A stretch of 64,000 nt of DNA from Rhodopirellula islandica. Its GTDB lineage: Bacteria; Planctomycetota; Planctomycetia; Pirellulales; Pirellulaceae. Below, piece by piece: positions 7,698-20,003 of the stretch (the stretch's first letter is position 1; each line of letters opens with the position of its first letter). The stretch spans positions 1 to 64,000 of the forward strand of contig NZ_LECT01000025.1 of NCBI RefSeq assembly GCF_001027925.1, given 5' to 3'. Below the pieces are notes generated by a model, which saw nothing but the letters and a program-made list of their open reading frames with translations, ran no database searches and was not told the DNA's origin. A program made the position numbers and the translations under genes.

Positions 7698-8062
7698 GAT
7701 GCGGCGGACGACGACTTCAAAGGAATGGATGGATACCGGACAGGGAATTTCTCCCGTCCCTGCTCACCATCGCAGCCAACCCGTCGACGCCTCAAGACCA
7801 ATCGCTGGAGCCCTCAGGCGTTGATTGGCACCAGAGCAGAACAATTGTCCCGAATTGTTCCGTCACCCAGCATTCAGACGTCGGTCAGCTTCTTCCCCAG
7901 TCCACCCCTGACACCGTTTGTGTCAGGACCGGAAACGATCCGAACACGGACAGTCGAACAGTTGATTCAACGGTTCGACATCGTGAACAGCTCGGTGGGG
8001 CCTCCACCGAGACATGTTCTTTGACGACAGCTTCAACGAGGCTGACTGAGGCGACGGACTCA
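7698..8062. other. Intergenic region with GGGAC-loop hairpin
   Basis: 365 bases with no supported gene. At 7839-7860 a palindrome GAACAATT-N6-AATTGTTC occurs; on the minus strand its loop reads CGGGAC and it is followed by CTGCTCTGG. The same loop and 3' motif recur at 19114, 19966 and within the tandem array at 27.5-28.7 kb. Confidence 0.6.
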
Positions 8063-8662
8063 TCAGTCGACCAGTTGAGCACCGGGTGGCAATGGATCGG
8101 CGTGAATGATCATGTCACCTTGTGAGTCCACGCGATTCGATTGGTAGGCACGAGGGGCGAACGAGTCGCCTTGGATCGAACCGTTGTAGGAATCGACGGG
8201 ATAGCCGCCACCAGGAACGATCGTTTCGCCGTAACCAAGCGTGCCGCTTCCCAGGTAGGGATCAACAGCGCCTTCGTAGTAGCCGGGCATTCCGACGGCA
8301 TACTCACTGCCGCATCCGTCGCCCACGTAGGTTTGGGGTGCCGGGCAAGTGTTGCAGGTACCAGCCGATGCATACGGTGCGTAGGCAGGGGCCGGTGCGT
8401 AGACAGGCTGTTGCGGAATCATTGGAGGTGCGGCCACGGCCGGACCGCGGTTGAACAAATTGCAGGATCCAGTGTTGCAACCACCCGCGGTGGCTGCAGG
8501 CGGAGGAGCCAACGGATTGACGGCACGGCCAATGGCGCCGACGCGATTGCAAAGACCACAGCTGGCGCCGCGGCCGAAAAAGAAGTTTCTCATTCCTGAG
8601 CAGCCGGTCGAAGTCACCGTGACCGTCACGAGCATCAGGAGCGTTAGAGTTCGGATTGTCAT
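8063..8662 (-). CDS. Cysteine-, glycine- and tyrosine-rich lipoprotein
   Basis: About 199 residues starting MTIRTLTLLMLVTVTVTSTG with Cys21 as the probable lipidated residue (STGC lipobox). The ATG at 8662 is preceded by AAGGAA at a good distance, and this decides the start over upstream alternatives. The mature part has many cysteines in pairs (CGLC, CNTGSC, CNTC) and proline/tyrosine-rich stretches (PVYAPAPAYAPYA), then a GYGETIVPGGGY segment. It resembles planctomycete surface lipoproteins of unknown role. It is divergent from the alpha/beta hydrolase gene. Confidence 0.72.
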   Translation of the reverse strand: MTIRTLTLLMLVTVTVTSTGCSGMRNFFFGRGASCGLCNRVGAIGRAVNPLAPPPAATAGGCNTGSCNLFNRGPAVAAPPMIPQQPVYAPAPAYAPYASAGTCNTCPAPQTYVGDGCGSEYAVGMPGYYEGAVDPYLGSGTLGYGETIVPGGGYPVDSYNGSIQGDSFAPRAYQSNRVDSQGDMIIHADPLPPGAQLVD

Positions 8663-8864
8663 CAGAGTTTCCTTGACTGGCAAAGCAGGCGGATCGGGCA
8701 AGGTGAACCCAAAGGGAAAACCGAGCCTAAACGTTGGCCTTGGCACCAAGACCACTCAAAAGTAGGACGCTCTGAGCGTTGTGCAAACGCAACACGCTAA
8801 TTTTGGGCAACAATTTGTTGACAAAACGCCACATCCCACCTTCAGAAGGGCTGTGGTAGCTTGG

Positions 8865-10238
8865 ATGCCCCGCACGATTCATACGACCCGTTTGATTGTT
8901 CGCATGATGCAGCTCGCTCACCCACACGACCACAAGTCGCTGATGTCCACCGTCGTCATCGGCCGATCATCCGGTTTCTCGATTCGCCTCCTGGGCAAAC
9001 GAGTTTTGCTTCCGGAGGCGATCGCGCCGGTGATGCTGTGCATCGCCATGTGCTCTGCGTTCGCGATCAACGCCGACTCCCTCCGCGCCGGGCAGCCGCT
9101 CGCCTTCGATTCAGCGGTTTTCTCCCAGCCGTTGTCTCTGTCCTCTGCCAGCGAGTGGACTTCCACGGAAACGATCGCTGCCGAAGAGGCCGCAGAACTC
9201 AATCGAGTCGAAGCGATCGAGATTCAAGCCGAGAACGAACTGGATCTTTCGGACTCACTGACATCCATTCATTCCGCTTCTGTCACGCGACCTCATCCCA
9301 ACCTGATCCCATCGGGATCGTTCATGGTTCCGGCACCGTCCAGTCTGCAACAGGATTTGACGAGTGACCGTTACTGGTTGATCAGCACGCGGCACATCAC
9401 CAGCACCGCTTGTCGCGCCAACTTGCAGAACCCGAACCTGCACATCTCGCGATTGAATCGTTGCGGTCAATCCAGCCCGTCCAGCCTCGACGAATACATC
9501 GCGACGTTTGACCCGAGCCGACCGCGTGTCATTTACGTTCACGGCAACCGCCGCTCCGCTCCCTTGGCTATTCAACGGGGGATGGACGTGGCTCGTGAGT
9601 TGGAAGCCAACCGCTGCGACCGCACCCCGATGGACTTTGTCATCTGGAGCTGGCAAAGCGATCGCGAAACGTTTGCCATCACCGACGCTCGAATCAAAGC
9701 GGAACGAACCGACGCCCAGGGTTTGTACTTGGCTTGGTTGCTGCATCGTCACGTCGAAGCCGCCCAGCCCACCGCGTTGATCGGATTCAGCTTCGGCGGC
9801 CGGATCGTGACAGGCAGCCTGCACGCGTTGGCCGGCGGCAGCATCGGACGTCGAAGCTTGAGCGAAGCGCCCGTGATGGCGGCCAACCTGGACGTTGGTT
9901 TACTCGCACCGGCAATCCAAAGCGATTGGCTGATGCCTCACGGCTACCACCGCCTCGCGACTCAGAACATGAATCGCCTGGTCCTGCTGTACAACCAACG
10001 CGACGCAATCCTCAAGAACTACTGGCTGCTGACGCGAATTCGCGGCACACGTGCATTGGGCTACACCGGTCCAACCCGATTCGCGCCTCGTTACGACGGC
10101 TCGCCGTTGCCCGTCCGTTCGCGTGACTGTTCGCCCACAGTCGGCAAGGCTCACTCGGAAGAGGAGTATTACAAGCGATCGTGTTACGCGGGCCGCGAAA
10201 TGGCCAGCCTGTTGTCCAGCAGTTTGAAAAACGACTGA
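8865..10238 (+). CDS. Alpha/beta hydrolase-like protein
   Basis: About 457 residues. The C-terminal half has an alpha/beta-hydrolase layout: strand PRVIYVHGNR with the oxyanion HG, then ALIGFSFGGR, where Ser lies in a G-x-S-x-G nucleophile elbow. A late Asp/His pair is plausible (YNQRDAIL) but not certain. The N-terminal 110 residues hold one hydrophobic segment (IAPVMLCIAMCSAFAI), suggesting export or anchoring. The start is uncertain: ATG codons at 8865, 8904 and 8943 and a GTG at 8781 are in frame and none has a clear ribosome binding site. Substrate unknown. Confidence 0.75.
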   Translation: MPRTIHTTRLIVRMMQLAHPHDHKSLMSTVVIGRSSGFSIRLLGKRVLLPEAIAPVMLCIAMCSAFAINADSLRAGQPLAFDSAVFSQPLSLSSASEWTSTETIAAEEAAELNRVEAIEIQAENELDLSDSLTSIHSASVTRPHPNLIPSGSFMVPAPSSLQQDLTSDRYWLISTRHITSTACRANLQNPNLHISRLNRCGQSSPSSLDEYIATFDPSRPRVIYVHGNRRSAPLAIQRGMDVARELEANRCDRTPMDFVIWSWQSDRETFAITDARIKAERTDAQGLYLAWLLHRHVEAAQPTALIGFSFGGRIVTGSLHALAGGSIGRRSLSEAPVMAANLDVGLLAPAIQSDWLMPHGYHRLATQNMNRLVLLYNQRDAILKNYWLLTRIRGTRALGYTGPTRFAPRYDGSPLPVRSRDCSPTVGKAHSEEEYYKRSCYAGREMASLLSSSLKND

Positions 10239-10506
10239 GCAACGCCCTACCAACGGCGGCCGTGGTGGACGAGGCAACGAGTCCGGTTCGTCGTGACAAC
10301 CGTGAACCATCGTTCATCGGCTGATGGTTGAACTCACCGCAAACCGAACAGTTTGACTGAACCGGGGAGTTTGCCTGTTGGTTGCGACGCGCGAAAGTCA
10401 GAGCGTGTTGTACCGGACTGATCGATCCTGACGATCCGATGGTTGTCGCGACGGATACGCGACGCTTTGCCCGTTCGGTTTCGCAGGATGCAGTGCCGCC
10501 AGTCAT

Positions 10507-11160
10507 ATGAATCTCAAAACACTTCAAGCGTCGGTTCCCGTTTTGTTGGTTGCGATGTTGGCGAATGGGGCCAGCAACGAATGCCGAGCGGATTGGCCGT
10601 TTCCACTGCTACGTCCCGACGGAGCCCAACGGGTGGACGTGATCGGCCCGGTGGGAAGCCGTTTGCCAGAATCCTACCGGCGTCAATACAACCGTCCGAC
10701 TTACGTGGGTGGTAAAACCGCGGCGATCATCGCCCCGTCCAGCCAAGAAGCTCGTGCCTGGCAACGAGCCGACGCACTCGGGCTGTACGACGACAACGGC
10801 ATCAAGGGCGCAGTCCACGGCAAACACTGCCCGCCGAAACGCGTGGAACAACACTACTTCTATCCCAAACCGTGGGAAGTCCTGACCGTCGGTCCGCGCC
10901 GCTCGGTCGCCGTCGAACCGAACGACGTTGATCGCTACCAGGAACCCGTGTTGATGAAAGAAGTCGCGGAGGAACTGGAGAAAGCCGAAACGCTGCATCG
11001 CCCTTCGCCAGATGACTTGGAACCGATCGAATCAGCGATTCCTGCCCCGGTGCAAGACCCAGCAACGGATGCACTGGACCTGAATGATCAATCGTCGATC
11101 CCCAACACGATTCGCGAGCCCGTCTTTGTGGCTCCCGTCAGTGGCCTGATTCATCGCTAG
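10507..11160 (+). CDS. Secreted hypothetical protein
   Basis: 217 residues with an N-terminal signal peptide (MNLKTLQASVPVLLVAMLAN, cleavage around ASNECRA). The mature protein is proline-rich and charged, with YYVGG-like and HYFYPKPWEVLTVGPRR segments near its middle and an acidic tail. No family recognised. It may be a planctomycete-specific envelope protein. The 268 bases before it contain no gene; near 10263 there is a short remnant resembling the end of the family-2 palindrome. Confidence 0.7.
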   Translation: MNLKTLQASVPVLLVAMLANGASNECRADWPFPLLRPDGAQRVDVIGPVGSRLPESYRRQYNRPTYVGGKTAAIIAPSSQEARAWQRADALGLYDDNGIKGAVHGKHCPPKRVEQHYFYPKPWEVLTVGPRRSVAVEPNDVDRYQEPVLMKEVAEELEKAETLHRPSPDDLEPIESAIPAPVQDPATDALDLNDQSSIPNTIREPVFVAPVSGLIHR

Positions 11161-11716
11161 GCTGGGTGGGCAGGAATGAACGGACGAAACCGCGTAAGCC
11201 GTTTGGTCGTTCGCCTGGACTGTTTTCATCCTGGTAGGGATGTCAGATGGTAGCCGTCGGCAAGCAATAGCGCCACCGACGGACATGCCAGTTCAGTCGA
11301 GATGTTGCCAACCAACCGCGGAGCGGTGACATTCGATAGCGTCGGGTTTCAACCCGACGTCTTGGGTGCCCGCACCTCAATTCAAAGCCGCCGAGCGGCG
11401 ACAGATCGTTCCAAACTCGTTGCCAAATGCCGTCCCTCCGCGACTGATCGGTCGAGATGTTGGCCAACCAACTGTGTGGGACGTTCGATTGACAGCTTGC
11501 GGAACTTCCCTGTGGCGTTGGCTTCCAGCCTGTGTTCTATCCTTCACAGACTGGAAGCCGATGCTGCATTTCTGAGGAATTCTCGTGGCAGCGTTGCTTG
11601 ACCGAAACGGCAGTCGCCATTATCCTTCCTTTAAGCGGGGATCACCCCCGCTCCCGCCTGCCACCCCCCACACGGCTACCGAATCGATTCATCCCCGGGA
11701 TTGATTCGGATCGGCG
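11161..11716. repeat. Intergenic region with decayed repeats
   Basis: 556 bases without a supported gene. Two direct copies of GTCGAGATGTTG followed by CCAACCAAC lie near 11298 and 11453. A decayed copy of the family-4 hairpin (GGCTTCCAGCCTGTG ... CACAGACTGGAAGCC) lies near 11515-11565. These look like old insertions. Confidence 0.5.
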
Positions 11717-14700
11717 ATGATTTTTCGTCCCCATGCATTCGCTTGGAAGGAAATCGTCGTGACAGATATTTCGTTGATCATGTTGTCCATTCGGTCACCG
11801 CGATCCCCATTACCCCACCTAGCCGTTGTGGGACTTTTCTTTTTCTCTGCCCTCGGTGCCCCACCGAGTTCGGCAGAGGACGAACCCACCCCCGCCGAAG
11901 TCCCCACTTCGGCCGCGGGTTTGGGCGTTGGAACCGTCAGCTATCACCGCGACGTTCTACCGGTCCTGCGAGCGAACTGCTTCGGATGCCACCAAGCCGC
12001 GAAGCAACGCGGCGAATACGTGATGACCGACTTCGACGCGTTGCTCCGCGGCGGTGAAAGCGGCGAGGCGGCGGTCGTTCCCGGTGATGCCGACGCCAGC
12101 TCGCTGGTCTCGCTGATCACGGCACACGACGGCATTGCCGAAATGCCCAAGGCCCCACGCAAACCACTGCACGAAACAGAAGTGGCGACGATCCAGCGCT
12201 GGATCCAACAAGGGGCGATCAACGACTCGCCCCAGCCCAGTGGCCCGCGAATCGATGCCAACCATCCGCCGGTCTACGCAGGGCCACCGACGTTGCCCTC
12301 GATCGACCTCTCGCCCGATGGCCAAGTGCTCGCCGTCGCGGGCTACCACGAGATTTGCTTGCTGGATCCCCAAACCGGTGAGATGCAAACACGTTTGGTC
12401 GGCATGTCGCCGCGGATCAACTCGGTTTGCTTTTCACCCGATGGTTCACGCATCGCCGCAGCGGGCGGCACGCCCGGCGAACTGGGTGAACTGCAAATTT
12501 GGAACGCATCGACTGGCGAGCAAGAACTTTCCCAACAGATCACGTTCGACACCCTCACCGGTTTGTCTTGGTCACCAGACGGATCGAAGATCGCGATCGG
12601 AGCCAATGACAACACGGTGCGTGCACTCGATGCGACCTCGGGCGAACAAGTCCTGTTCCAAGGGGCCCACGAGGATTGGATTCGCGACACGGTGTTCAGC
12701 AGCGATGGCAAACACCTCGTTTCCGTTGCCCGCGACATGACCTGCAAATTGACGGAAGTTGAAACCGAACGCTTCATCGACAACGTCACCTCGATCACCC
12801 CCGGTGCTTTGTCGGGCGGGCTGTCCAGCGTTGCTATGCATCCGACTCGCAATGAGATCGTTGTCGGTGGTGCCGATGGCGTGGTCAAGGTCTACCGTGT
12901 CTTCCGACAAACCAAGCGTCAGATCGGTGACGACGCCAACTTGTTTCGAAACCTGCCTCGTCTGAACGGACGCATCCGGCAAGTCGTCGTGAACTCCACT
13001 GGCACGCACCTGGCCGCCGTCGCCACGATCGACGGCCATTCCGAATTGCGAGTTTGGAAGTACGACTTCACCGGTGAGTTGACTGATCTGCTGAAATCGA
13101 TCCTCAGCAAACGAGTCGCCAATCGCTCCGCGAACGGGCAGAAACTCGTCGAAGAAACGATCAACGAACCCGTCACACAGACGCTCCTCTTCGAACTTCC
13201 CAACGCCGCCGCTTACGCGATGGATTTGACCGATGACGGGAGCGTGTTTGTCGCGGCCAACGATGGACTCATCCGCCACCTCGACCCGACCGGAAAACTG
13301 GTTCGCTCATTTCCGGCGGTGCCGCAAAGCGATGCGACGTCCGAAGAAGCGTCCCATGCTTCCGCCCCCGAGCTCAACTTCACAAGCGATGCAGCTTCCA
13401 ACCAAGACGCGTCACCTGAATCGCCGATCACCGCCTCGGAATTGGTTGAACTGTCCGTTGTCCCGAAAACAATTTCGCTGACATCGCCCTACGACTACGT
13501 GCAACTGATCGCGATTGGAACGCTGGCCGATGGTTCCACCATCGATGTGACGCGACAAATCAAGATCACGCAATCCGAAGACTACCTCGCGTCGCCCAGC
13601 GGATTGATTCGCCCCCAACGAAATGCGATCAACGAAGTCACCATCACGCTCGGATCGCATCAACAAACACTCCCGATCGAGATCACCGGGCAAGCCAACT
13701 TCGACGTCGACTTCATTCGAGACGTCAATCCTGTGCTGTCTCGACTGGGATGCAACCAAGGCACCTGCCATGGAGCCCAGAAGGGCAAGAACGGGTTCCG
13801 TCTGTCTTTGCGAGGCTACGATCCCATCTTCGACATCCGCGCCCTGACCGACGACTTGGCCGCGCGGCGAATCAATCCGGCGGCCCCCAATGATTCGATG
13901 ATGCTCCGCAAACCTCTGGGCATCACGCCTCACGAAGGCGGCACATTGATGAAAGAGGGCGATCCCTATCACGCGGTCCTGCATCGCTGGATTGCCGATG
14001 GATCCAAACTGGACCTGAAAACTCCCCGCGTCGCATCGTTGGAAGTCTTCCCGAAGAACCCGGTCGTTCAATCCACCGACGCTCGCCAGCAGGTTCGCAT
14101 CGTTGCGACCTATGCCAACGGCGACTCACGCGATGTGACGCAAGAAGCATTCGTCAGCTCCGGCAACACCGAAGTCGCCACCGCCGAAGCCGGTGGGATG
14201 CTCCGTGCCGTTCGTCGCGGGGAAGCACCCGTGCTGGCTCGATTCGAAGGGGCCTACGCCGCCACCACGCTGACCGTGATGGGCGATCGCACGGGATACG
14301 AACAAGCCAACTCGGATACCTGGGGACGCATCGACGAATTGGTCGCTCAAAAGTGGGACCGAATGAAGATCGTACCCAGCGAAGTCGCCGACGACGCCAC
14401 CTTCCTCCGCCGCGTGCACTTGGACCTGACCGGGCTGCCTCCCACCAGCCAAATGGTTCGCGAGTTTTTGGCCGATGAAACGCCTCGCAAATTGAAGCGT
14501 CAGGCCATCATCGATCGCTTGATCGGCAACGAAGACTTCGTCGAATACTGGACCAACAAGTGGGCCGACCTGCTGCAAGTCAATCGAAAATTCCTCGGCG
14601 TCGAGGGCACCAAACTCTATCGCGATTGGATTCGCAAAGCGGTCGAGGAAAATCGTCCCTACGACGAATTCGCCTACCAGATCTTGACCGCATCGGGTTC

Positions 14701-17011
14701 CAACCAAACCAACCCGGCCGCCTCGTACTACAAAGTCCTCCGGACCCCCGAGGACACGATGGAAAACACGACGCATCTGTTTCTGGGCATTCGTTTCAAT
14801 TGCAACAAATGCCACGATCACCCGTTCGAACGTTGGACCCAAGACCAGTACTTCGAACTGGCCGCCTACTTCGCGAAAGTCGACCGAAAGAAAGATCCCA
14901 ATTCAGGCGACAAAAAGATCGGTGGCACCGCCGTCGAAGGTGCAACACCCCTGTTTGAGATCATTGCCGACACGGCCGATTCAGAGGTCCAGCACGGCCG
15001 GACGGGCGAGAACGTTGAGCCGTCGTTCCCTTACGAATTGGCCGGCAAAGCTGCCGATCAACCCGCTCAACAACAATCACAGACCGCTGCACCCAATGGG
15101 CAAACGCTGGTCTCTCATTCCAACGATCCACTCACGCGACGCGAAGAACTTGCCAAGTGGATGACGGATCCCAGCAACCCGTACTTCGCTCGTTCCTACG
15201 TCAACCGAATCTGGGGATACATGACGGGCGTCGGCTTGATCGAACCGATTGACGACATCCGAGCTGGCAACCCACCGTCCAACCCCCAATTGCTGGACTA
15301 CCTGACGAACGAATTCATCGGTTCCAACTTCGACACGCGGCATCTGATGCGGTTGATCGTTCGCTCGCGGACCTATCAGTTGTCGGTCCAGTCCAACGAA
15401 TGGAATGCCGACGATCACCTGAACTACTCCCACGCGACACCGCGACGATTGCCCGCCGAAGTCATCTTCGACGCCGTGCACTCGCTGACGGGAGCGACCA
15501 GTCACATCCCTGGCATGCCTGCCGGGACCCGTGCGGCCGCCGCAACGGACTCGGGCGTCTCGCTCACCGACGGCTTCCTCGCCAACCTCGGACGTCCTGT
15601 CCGCGAAACAGCCTGTGAATGCGAACGGGGAACTGACCTGCAACTCGGCCCGGTGATGGCGTTGATCAGTGGCCCCACCATTGGCACCGCGATCAGCGAC
15701 CCCAAGAACCAACTCGAAAAGATCGTCGCGGAAAACTCCACCGACGAAGCCGTGACGGAAGAGATCTTCTTGCGAGCGCTGGGCCGCCTCCCGTCTGACA
15801 AGGAACGCGCCGCTTTCGCAACGATTCACGGCCAAATCCAAAGCGACCACGAAACGCTCGTCGAACGTTTGGCCGCTGCCGAGACCGCTTGGTCCGAGCG
15901 ATTCCCGCAGTTGGAGGCCGGCCGTCAAGCGATGCTGACGAAGCTCGCCGATGACATCGCCACTCGCCGCACCGAGAGTGCGGATGAACGAGCGAAGATG
16001 CAGGCCGAGCGTCAGACCAAGATCGACGCCGCCGCAAAGAAGCTCGCTGACCAAGAAGCAAAACTGCCCGAATTGGTGACAGCGTTTCTGACAGAGAAAA
16101 AGGCGGACACCGAATGGCATCCGCTGATCCCCAACTCGTTGTCCGCAACCAACCAAGCGACCTTGACCATCCAACCCGATCGCAGTGTTCTGGCCAGTGG
16201 CAAACAAGGCAATGGCTCTTACATCGTCGAGTTTGAGACCGATCTGTCCGGAATCACCGGCTTTCGAGTCGAGGCACTCACCGATCCAAGCCTCCCGCAA
16301 AACGGTCCTGGTCGCGCCGGCAACTTTGTGGTCACCGAGATCACCGTCCGAGCTGGATCGGATCTCCAAGCCAAGCCCAAAGATCTACCTGCCGTCAAAA
16401 TCGCTCGTGCTTCGGCCGACTTCTTGCAGAACGGGTTCAAAATCGAAAGCACCTTCGATGGCAACGCTGGCAATCAAAACGCTTGGGCGGTCTCGGGAGC
16501 CAATGGTCACGAGCACTGGGCCACGTTCCAGTTCGCTCAACCGATCGCCTCGGAAGGCAAAACACGCCTGAGATTTGAATTGGCTCAAAACCACAACGCC
16601 AAGGAACATCAACTTGGTCGCTTCCGAATCAGTGTGACCACGGCGGAGGGCGACATTCCGCTGGGATTGTCCGAAACGTTTGCCGCCGTGGAACGAACAC
16701 CCGCGGAACAACGCGGTGAGGCTCTCGCGAAGGCAATCGATCAGTACGTGTCGACGATCAATCCCGAGTTGAAAGCGGCTCGTGATGCACTCAATCAAGC
16801 CAAACGGCCGCTGCCCGAAGACAGCCGAATCGTCGAACTGCAAACACGCCGCAAACGCTTTGAACCAGAAACACCGATTGATCCGGCCTTGGTTGAATTG
16901 CGTGCGAACGTCGAACGATCCAAGACCCAACTGGCGAATTCCCGTTTGACCGCGGCAGAAGACCTGGTCTGGGCTCTCGTCAATTCGCCGGCGTTCTTGT
17001 TCAACCACTGA
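11717..17011 (+). CDS. Planctomycete cytochrome / WD40 / DUF1549-DUF1553 protein
   Basis: 1764 residues, secreted (hydrophobic segment about 34-48). Domains in order: a planctomycete cytochrome-like domain with Cys88-x2-Cys91-His92 (CFGCH); WD40-type repeats (about 195-450, e.g. SVCFSPDGSRIA and GLSWSPDGSKIA); an Ig-like region; a second cytochrome-like segment with Cys679-x4-Cys684-His685; DUF1549 (about 870-1060) with Cys1029-x2-Cys1032-His1033 (CNKCHDHPFE); DUF1553 (about 1130-1370); a coiled-coil and jelly-roll-like insert (about 1390-1650); and the usual end WALVNSPAFLFN. The role of these very large planctomycete proteins is unproven; periplasmic polymer metabolism is often proposed. 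It is followed after 160 bases by the DUF1501 gene, its usual neighbour. Confidence 0.93.
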   Translation: MIFRPHAFAWKEIVVTDISLIMLSIRSPRSPLPHLAVVGLFFFSALGAPPSSAEDEPTPAEVPTSAAGLGVGTVSYHRDVLPVLRANCFGCHQAAKQRGEYVMTDFDALLRGGESGEAAVVPGDADASSLVSLITAHDGIAEMPKAPRKPLHETEVATIQRWIQQGAINDSPQPSGPRIDANHPPVYAGPPTLPSIDLSPDGQVLAVAGYHEICLLDPQTGEMQTRLVGMSPRINSVCFSPDGSRIAAAGGTPGELGELQIWNASTGEQELSQQITFDTLTGLSWSPDGSKIAIGANDNTVRALDATSGEQVLFQGAHEDWIRDTVFSSDGKHLVSVARDMTCKLTEVETERFIDNVTSITPGALSGGLSSVAMHPTRNEIVVGGADGVVKVYRVFRQTKRQIGDDANLFRNLPRLNGRIRQVVVNSTGTHLAAVATIDGHSELRVWKYDFTGELTDLLKSILSKRVANRSANGQKLVEETINEPVTQTLLFELPNAAAYAMDLTDDGSVFVAANDGLIRHLDPTGKLVRSFPAVPQSDATSEEASHASAPELNFTSDAASNQDASPESPITASELVELSVVPKTISLTSPYDYVQLIAIGTLADGSTIDVTRQIKITQSEDYLASPSGLIRPQRNAINEVTITLGSHQQTLPIEITGQANFDVDFIRDVNPVLSRLGCNQGTCHGAQKGKNGFRLSLRGYDPIFDIRALTDDLAARRINPAAPNDSMMLRKPLGITPHEGGTLMKEGDPYHAVLHRWIADGSKLDLKTPRVASLEVFPKNPVVQSTDARQQVRIVATYANGDSRDVTQEAFVSSGNTEVATAEAGGMLRAVRRGEAPVLARFEGAYAATTLTVMGDRTGYEQANSDTWGRIDELVAQKWDRMKIVPSEVADDATFLRRVHLDLTGLPPTSQMVREFLADETPRKLKRQAIIDRLIGNEDFVEYWTNKWADLLQVNRKFLGVEGTKLYRDWIRKAVEENRPYDEFAYQILTASGSNQTNPAASYYKVLRTPEDTMENTTHLFLGIRFNCNKCHDHPFERWTQDQYFELAAYFAKVDRKKDPNSGDKKIGGTAVEGATPLFEIIADTADSEVQHGRTGENVEPSFPYELAGKAADQPAQQQSQTAAPNGQTLVSHSNDPLTRREELAKWMTDPSNPYFARSYVNRIWGYMTGVGLIEPIDDIRAGNPPSNPQLLDYLTNEFIGSNFDTRHLMRLIVRSRTYQLSVQSNEWNADDHLNYSHATPRRLPAEVIFDAVHSLTGATSHIPGMPAGTRAAAATDSGVSLTDGFLANLGRPVRETACECERGTDLQLGPVMALISGPTIGTAISDPKNQLEKIVAENSTDEAVTEEIFLRALGRLPSDKERAAFATIHGQIQSDHETLVERLAAAETAWSERFPQLEAGRQAMLTKLADDIATRRTESADERAKMQAERQTKIDAAAKKLADQEAKLPELVTAFLTEKKADTEWHPLIPNSLSATNQATLTIQPDRSVLASGKQGNGSYIVEFETDLSGITGFRVEALTDPSLPQNGPGRAGNFVVTEITVRAGSDLQAKPKDLPAVKIARASADFLQNGFKIESTFDGNAGNQNAWAVSGANGHEHWATFQFAQPIASEGKTRLRFELAQNHNAKEHQLGRFRISVTTAEGDIPLGLSETFAAVERTPAEQRGEALAKAIDQYVSTINPELKAARDALNQAKRPLPEDSRIVELQTRRKRFEPETPIDPALVELRANVERSKTQLANSRLTAAEDLVWALVNSPAFLFNH

Positions 17012-17052
17012 TTCACATTGGAACCATTCGGAAACAACTTCGGGATTCAAAA

Positions 17053-17111
17053 GTAGCGGAAGGGCGCGAGCCCTCCGGTGACACACCGTGCGGCTCACGC
17101 CGCTCCGCTAC
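17053..17111. repeat. Short palindrome related to family-3 element
   Basis: 59 bp bounded by GTAGCGG and CCGCTAC and containing AAGGGCGCGAGCCCTCCGG, the same inner module as the elements at 4419 and 56343 but without their GTGAACAACAAG arms. It lies between the cytochrome-like gene and the DUF1501 gene, so it is in their probable common transcript. Confidence 0.65.
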
Positions 17112-17171
17112 AGCCGAACTTGATTCCGAACGATTCCTTCGCCTCTCAACAACCCAACCACGGAGTCAACG

Positions 17172-19143
<1,972 letters not shown>

Positions 19144-19451
19144 CCTCCACCGTTCGCGTGCGAGGTTGTCGACGTGAAGACGCTCAGCGTGAGTTCAAAA
19201 CAGTTTCGACGCGGAGGCGGAGAGACGCGGAGCACCGGACGGTTCTCAAAACGCAAGCTGAACATTCGAAGCAATCGCGTTCCGCTGATTCTCTCGCTCC
19301 GCTCGAGCGATCCCATGCGTCTCTGCGCCCTCGCGTCTCTGCGCCCTCGCGTCTCTGCGTCAACAACTCGTCGCCGATCAGCGATCGACGGAAGGCGTCG
19401 TTCCCACGCACTGCACCCTCCGAATTCTTGGCGAATCCGGCTACCTGGATG
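19144..19451. repeat. Spacer between duplicated segments with short tandem repeat
   Basis: No gene supported. Near 19317-19358 a 16-bp unit, GTCTCTGCGCCCTCGC, is repeated about two and a half times. At 19422-19444 lies one copy of a 23-bp dispersed repeat, GAATTCTTGGCGAATCCGGC followed by TAC. Confidence 0.6.
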
Positions 19452-19519
19452 GTCTACAATCATCCAACCAACCCCGCGAGTTGGTCAAAGGCCACGCCGT
19501 CACCGCACTGATGAGCTGA
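19452..19519 (+). pseudogene. Duplicated 3' fragment of the DUF1501 gene
   Basis: Matches the last 70 bases of the gene ending at 18668, including the TGATGAGCTGA end, with a single-base deletion. Too short to be functional; it marks the left boundary of the duplication. Confidence 0.75.
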
Positions 19520-19997
19520 ATGAAAGCTGCGAGGTTCCGTCGCCGGATTCGCCAGCATTCGGACTCCGCCCAGAGCAGAACCGTTGTCCTCAACTGCTTG
19601 GAGGTCAAGCAGTTTTCTGGTGCTGCATGTTGGCGGGTTTTCATGCGGCGCACCTCTCCTGAAACGCAGTTTGGGGAGAGTTCGAGCGACGCCGTTCAGG
19701 CGTACGCGAGGGTGAGGGCCAAGCATGGGAAGTGGCGCGGATGGCCCTCCCCCGGTAATCTCGCTGAACGCTCGCTTTCCGACCCCTCCCGCTGCACGGG
19801 CGGGGTTCTCAAGGCGCTGCCGGCACAGCATTTAGAACTGCACGACCTCTTTGCGTGCGAGGTTGGCGAAGTCGAGACGCTCAGCGCGAATGGGGTGCAA
19901 CTTCAACTTGAATCAACACGTCAATTCGGCTAGCAACCAGACACGACCGAGAGCGATGCCCGACGGAACAATTGGGCACAATTGTTCTACTCTCGTA
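19452..19997. repeat. Segmental duplication, copy 2
   Basis: Second copy of 18599-19143. Its first 68 bases (19452-19519) copy the 3' end of the DUF1501 gene (GTCTACAA ... ATGAGCTGA), but one base has been lost in the CATCCAACCAACC stretch, so the original frame is broken. It ends with hairpin GAACAATT-GGGCAC-AATTGTTC at 19966-19987. Confidence 0.8.
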
Positions 19998-20003
19998 GGG
20001 ACC

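Noticed and set aside
6405..8024. 539-codon plus-strand open frame
   Set aside because: It lies opposite the LptF-type permease gene and reads as low-complexity Q/R/H-rich sequence, typical of an antisense shadow in GC-rich coding DNA.
10260..10290. Possible third copy of the family-2 element near TGGTGGACGAGGCAACGAGT
   Set aside because: Only the inner arm is recognisable; termini are missing, so it is mentioned only as a remnant.
15077..16369. 430-codon minus-strand frame within the cytochrome-like gene
   Set aside because: Antisense shadow; no start signal or family pattern, and the plus-strand protein is well supported.
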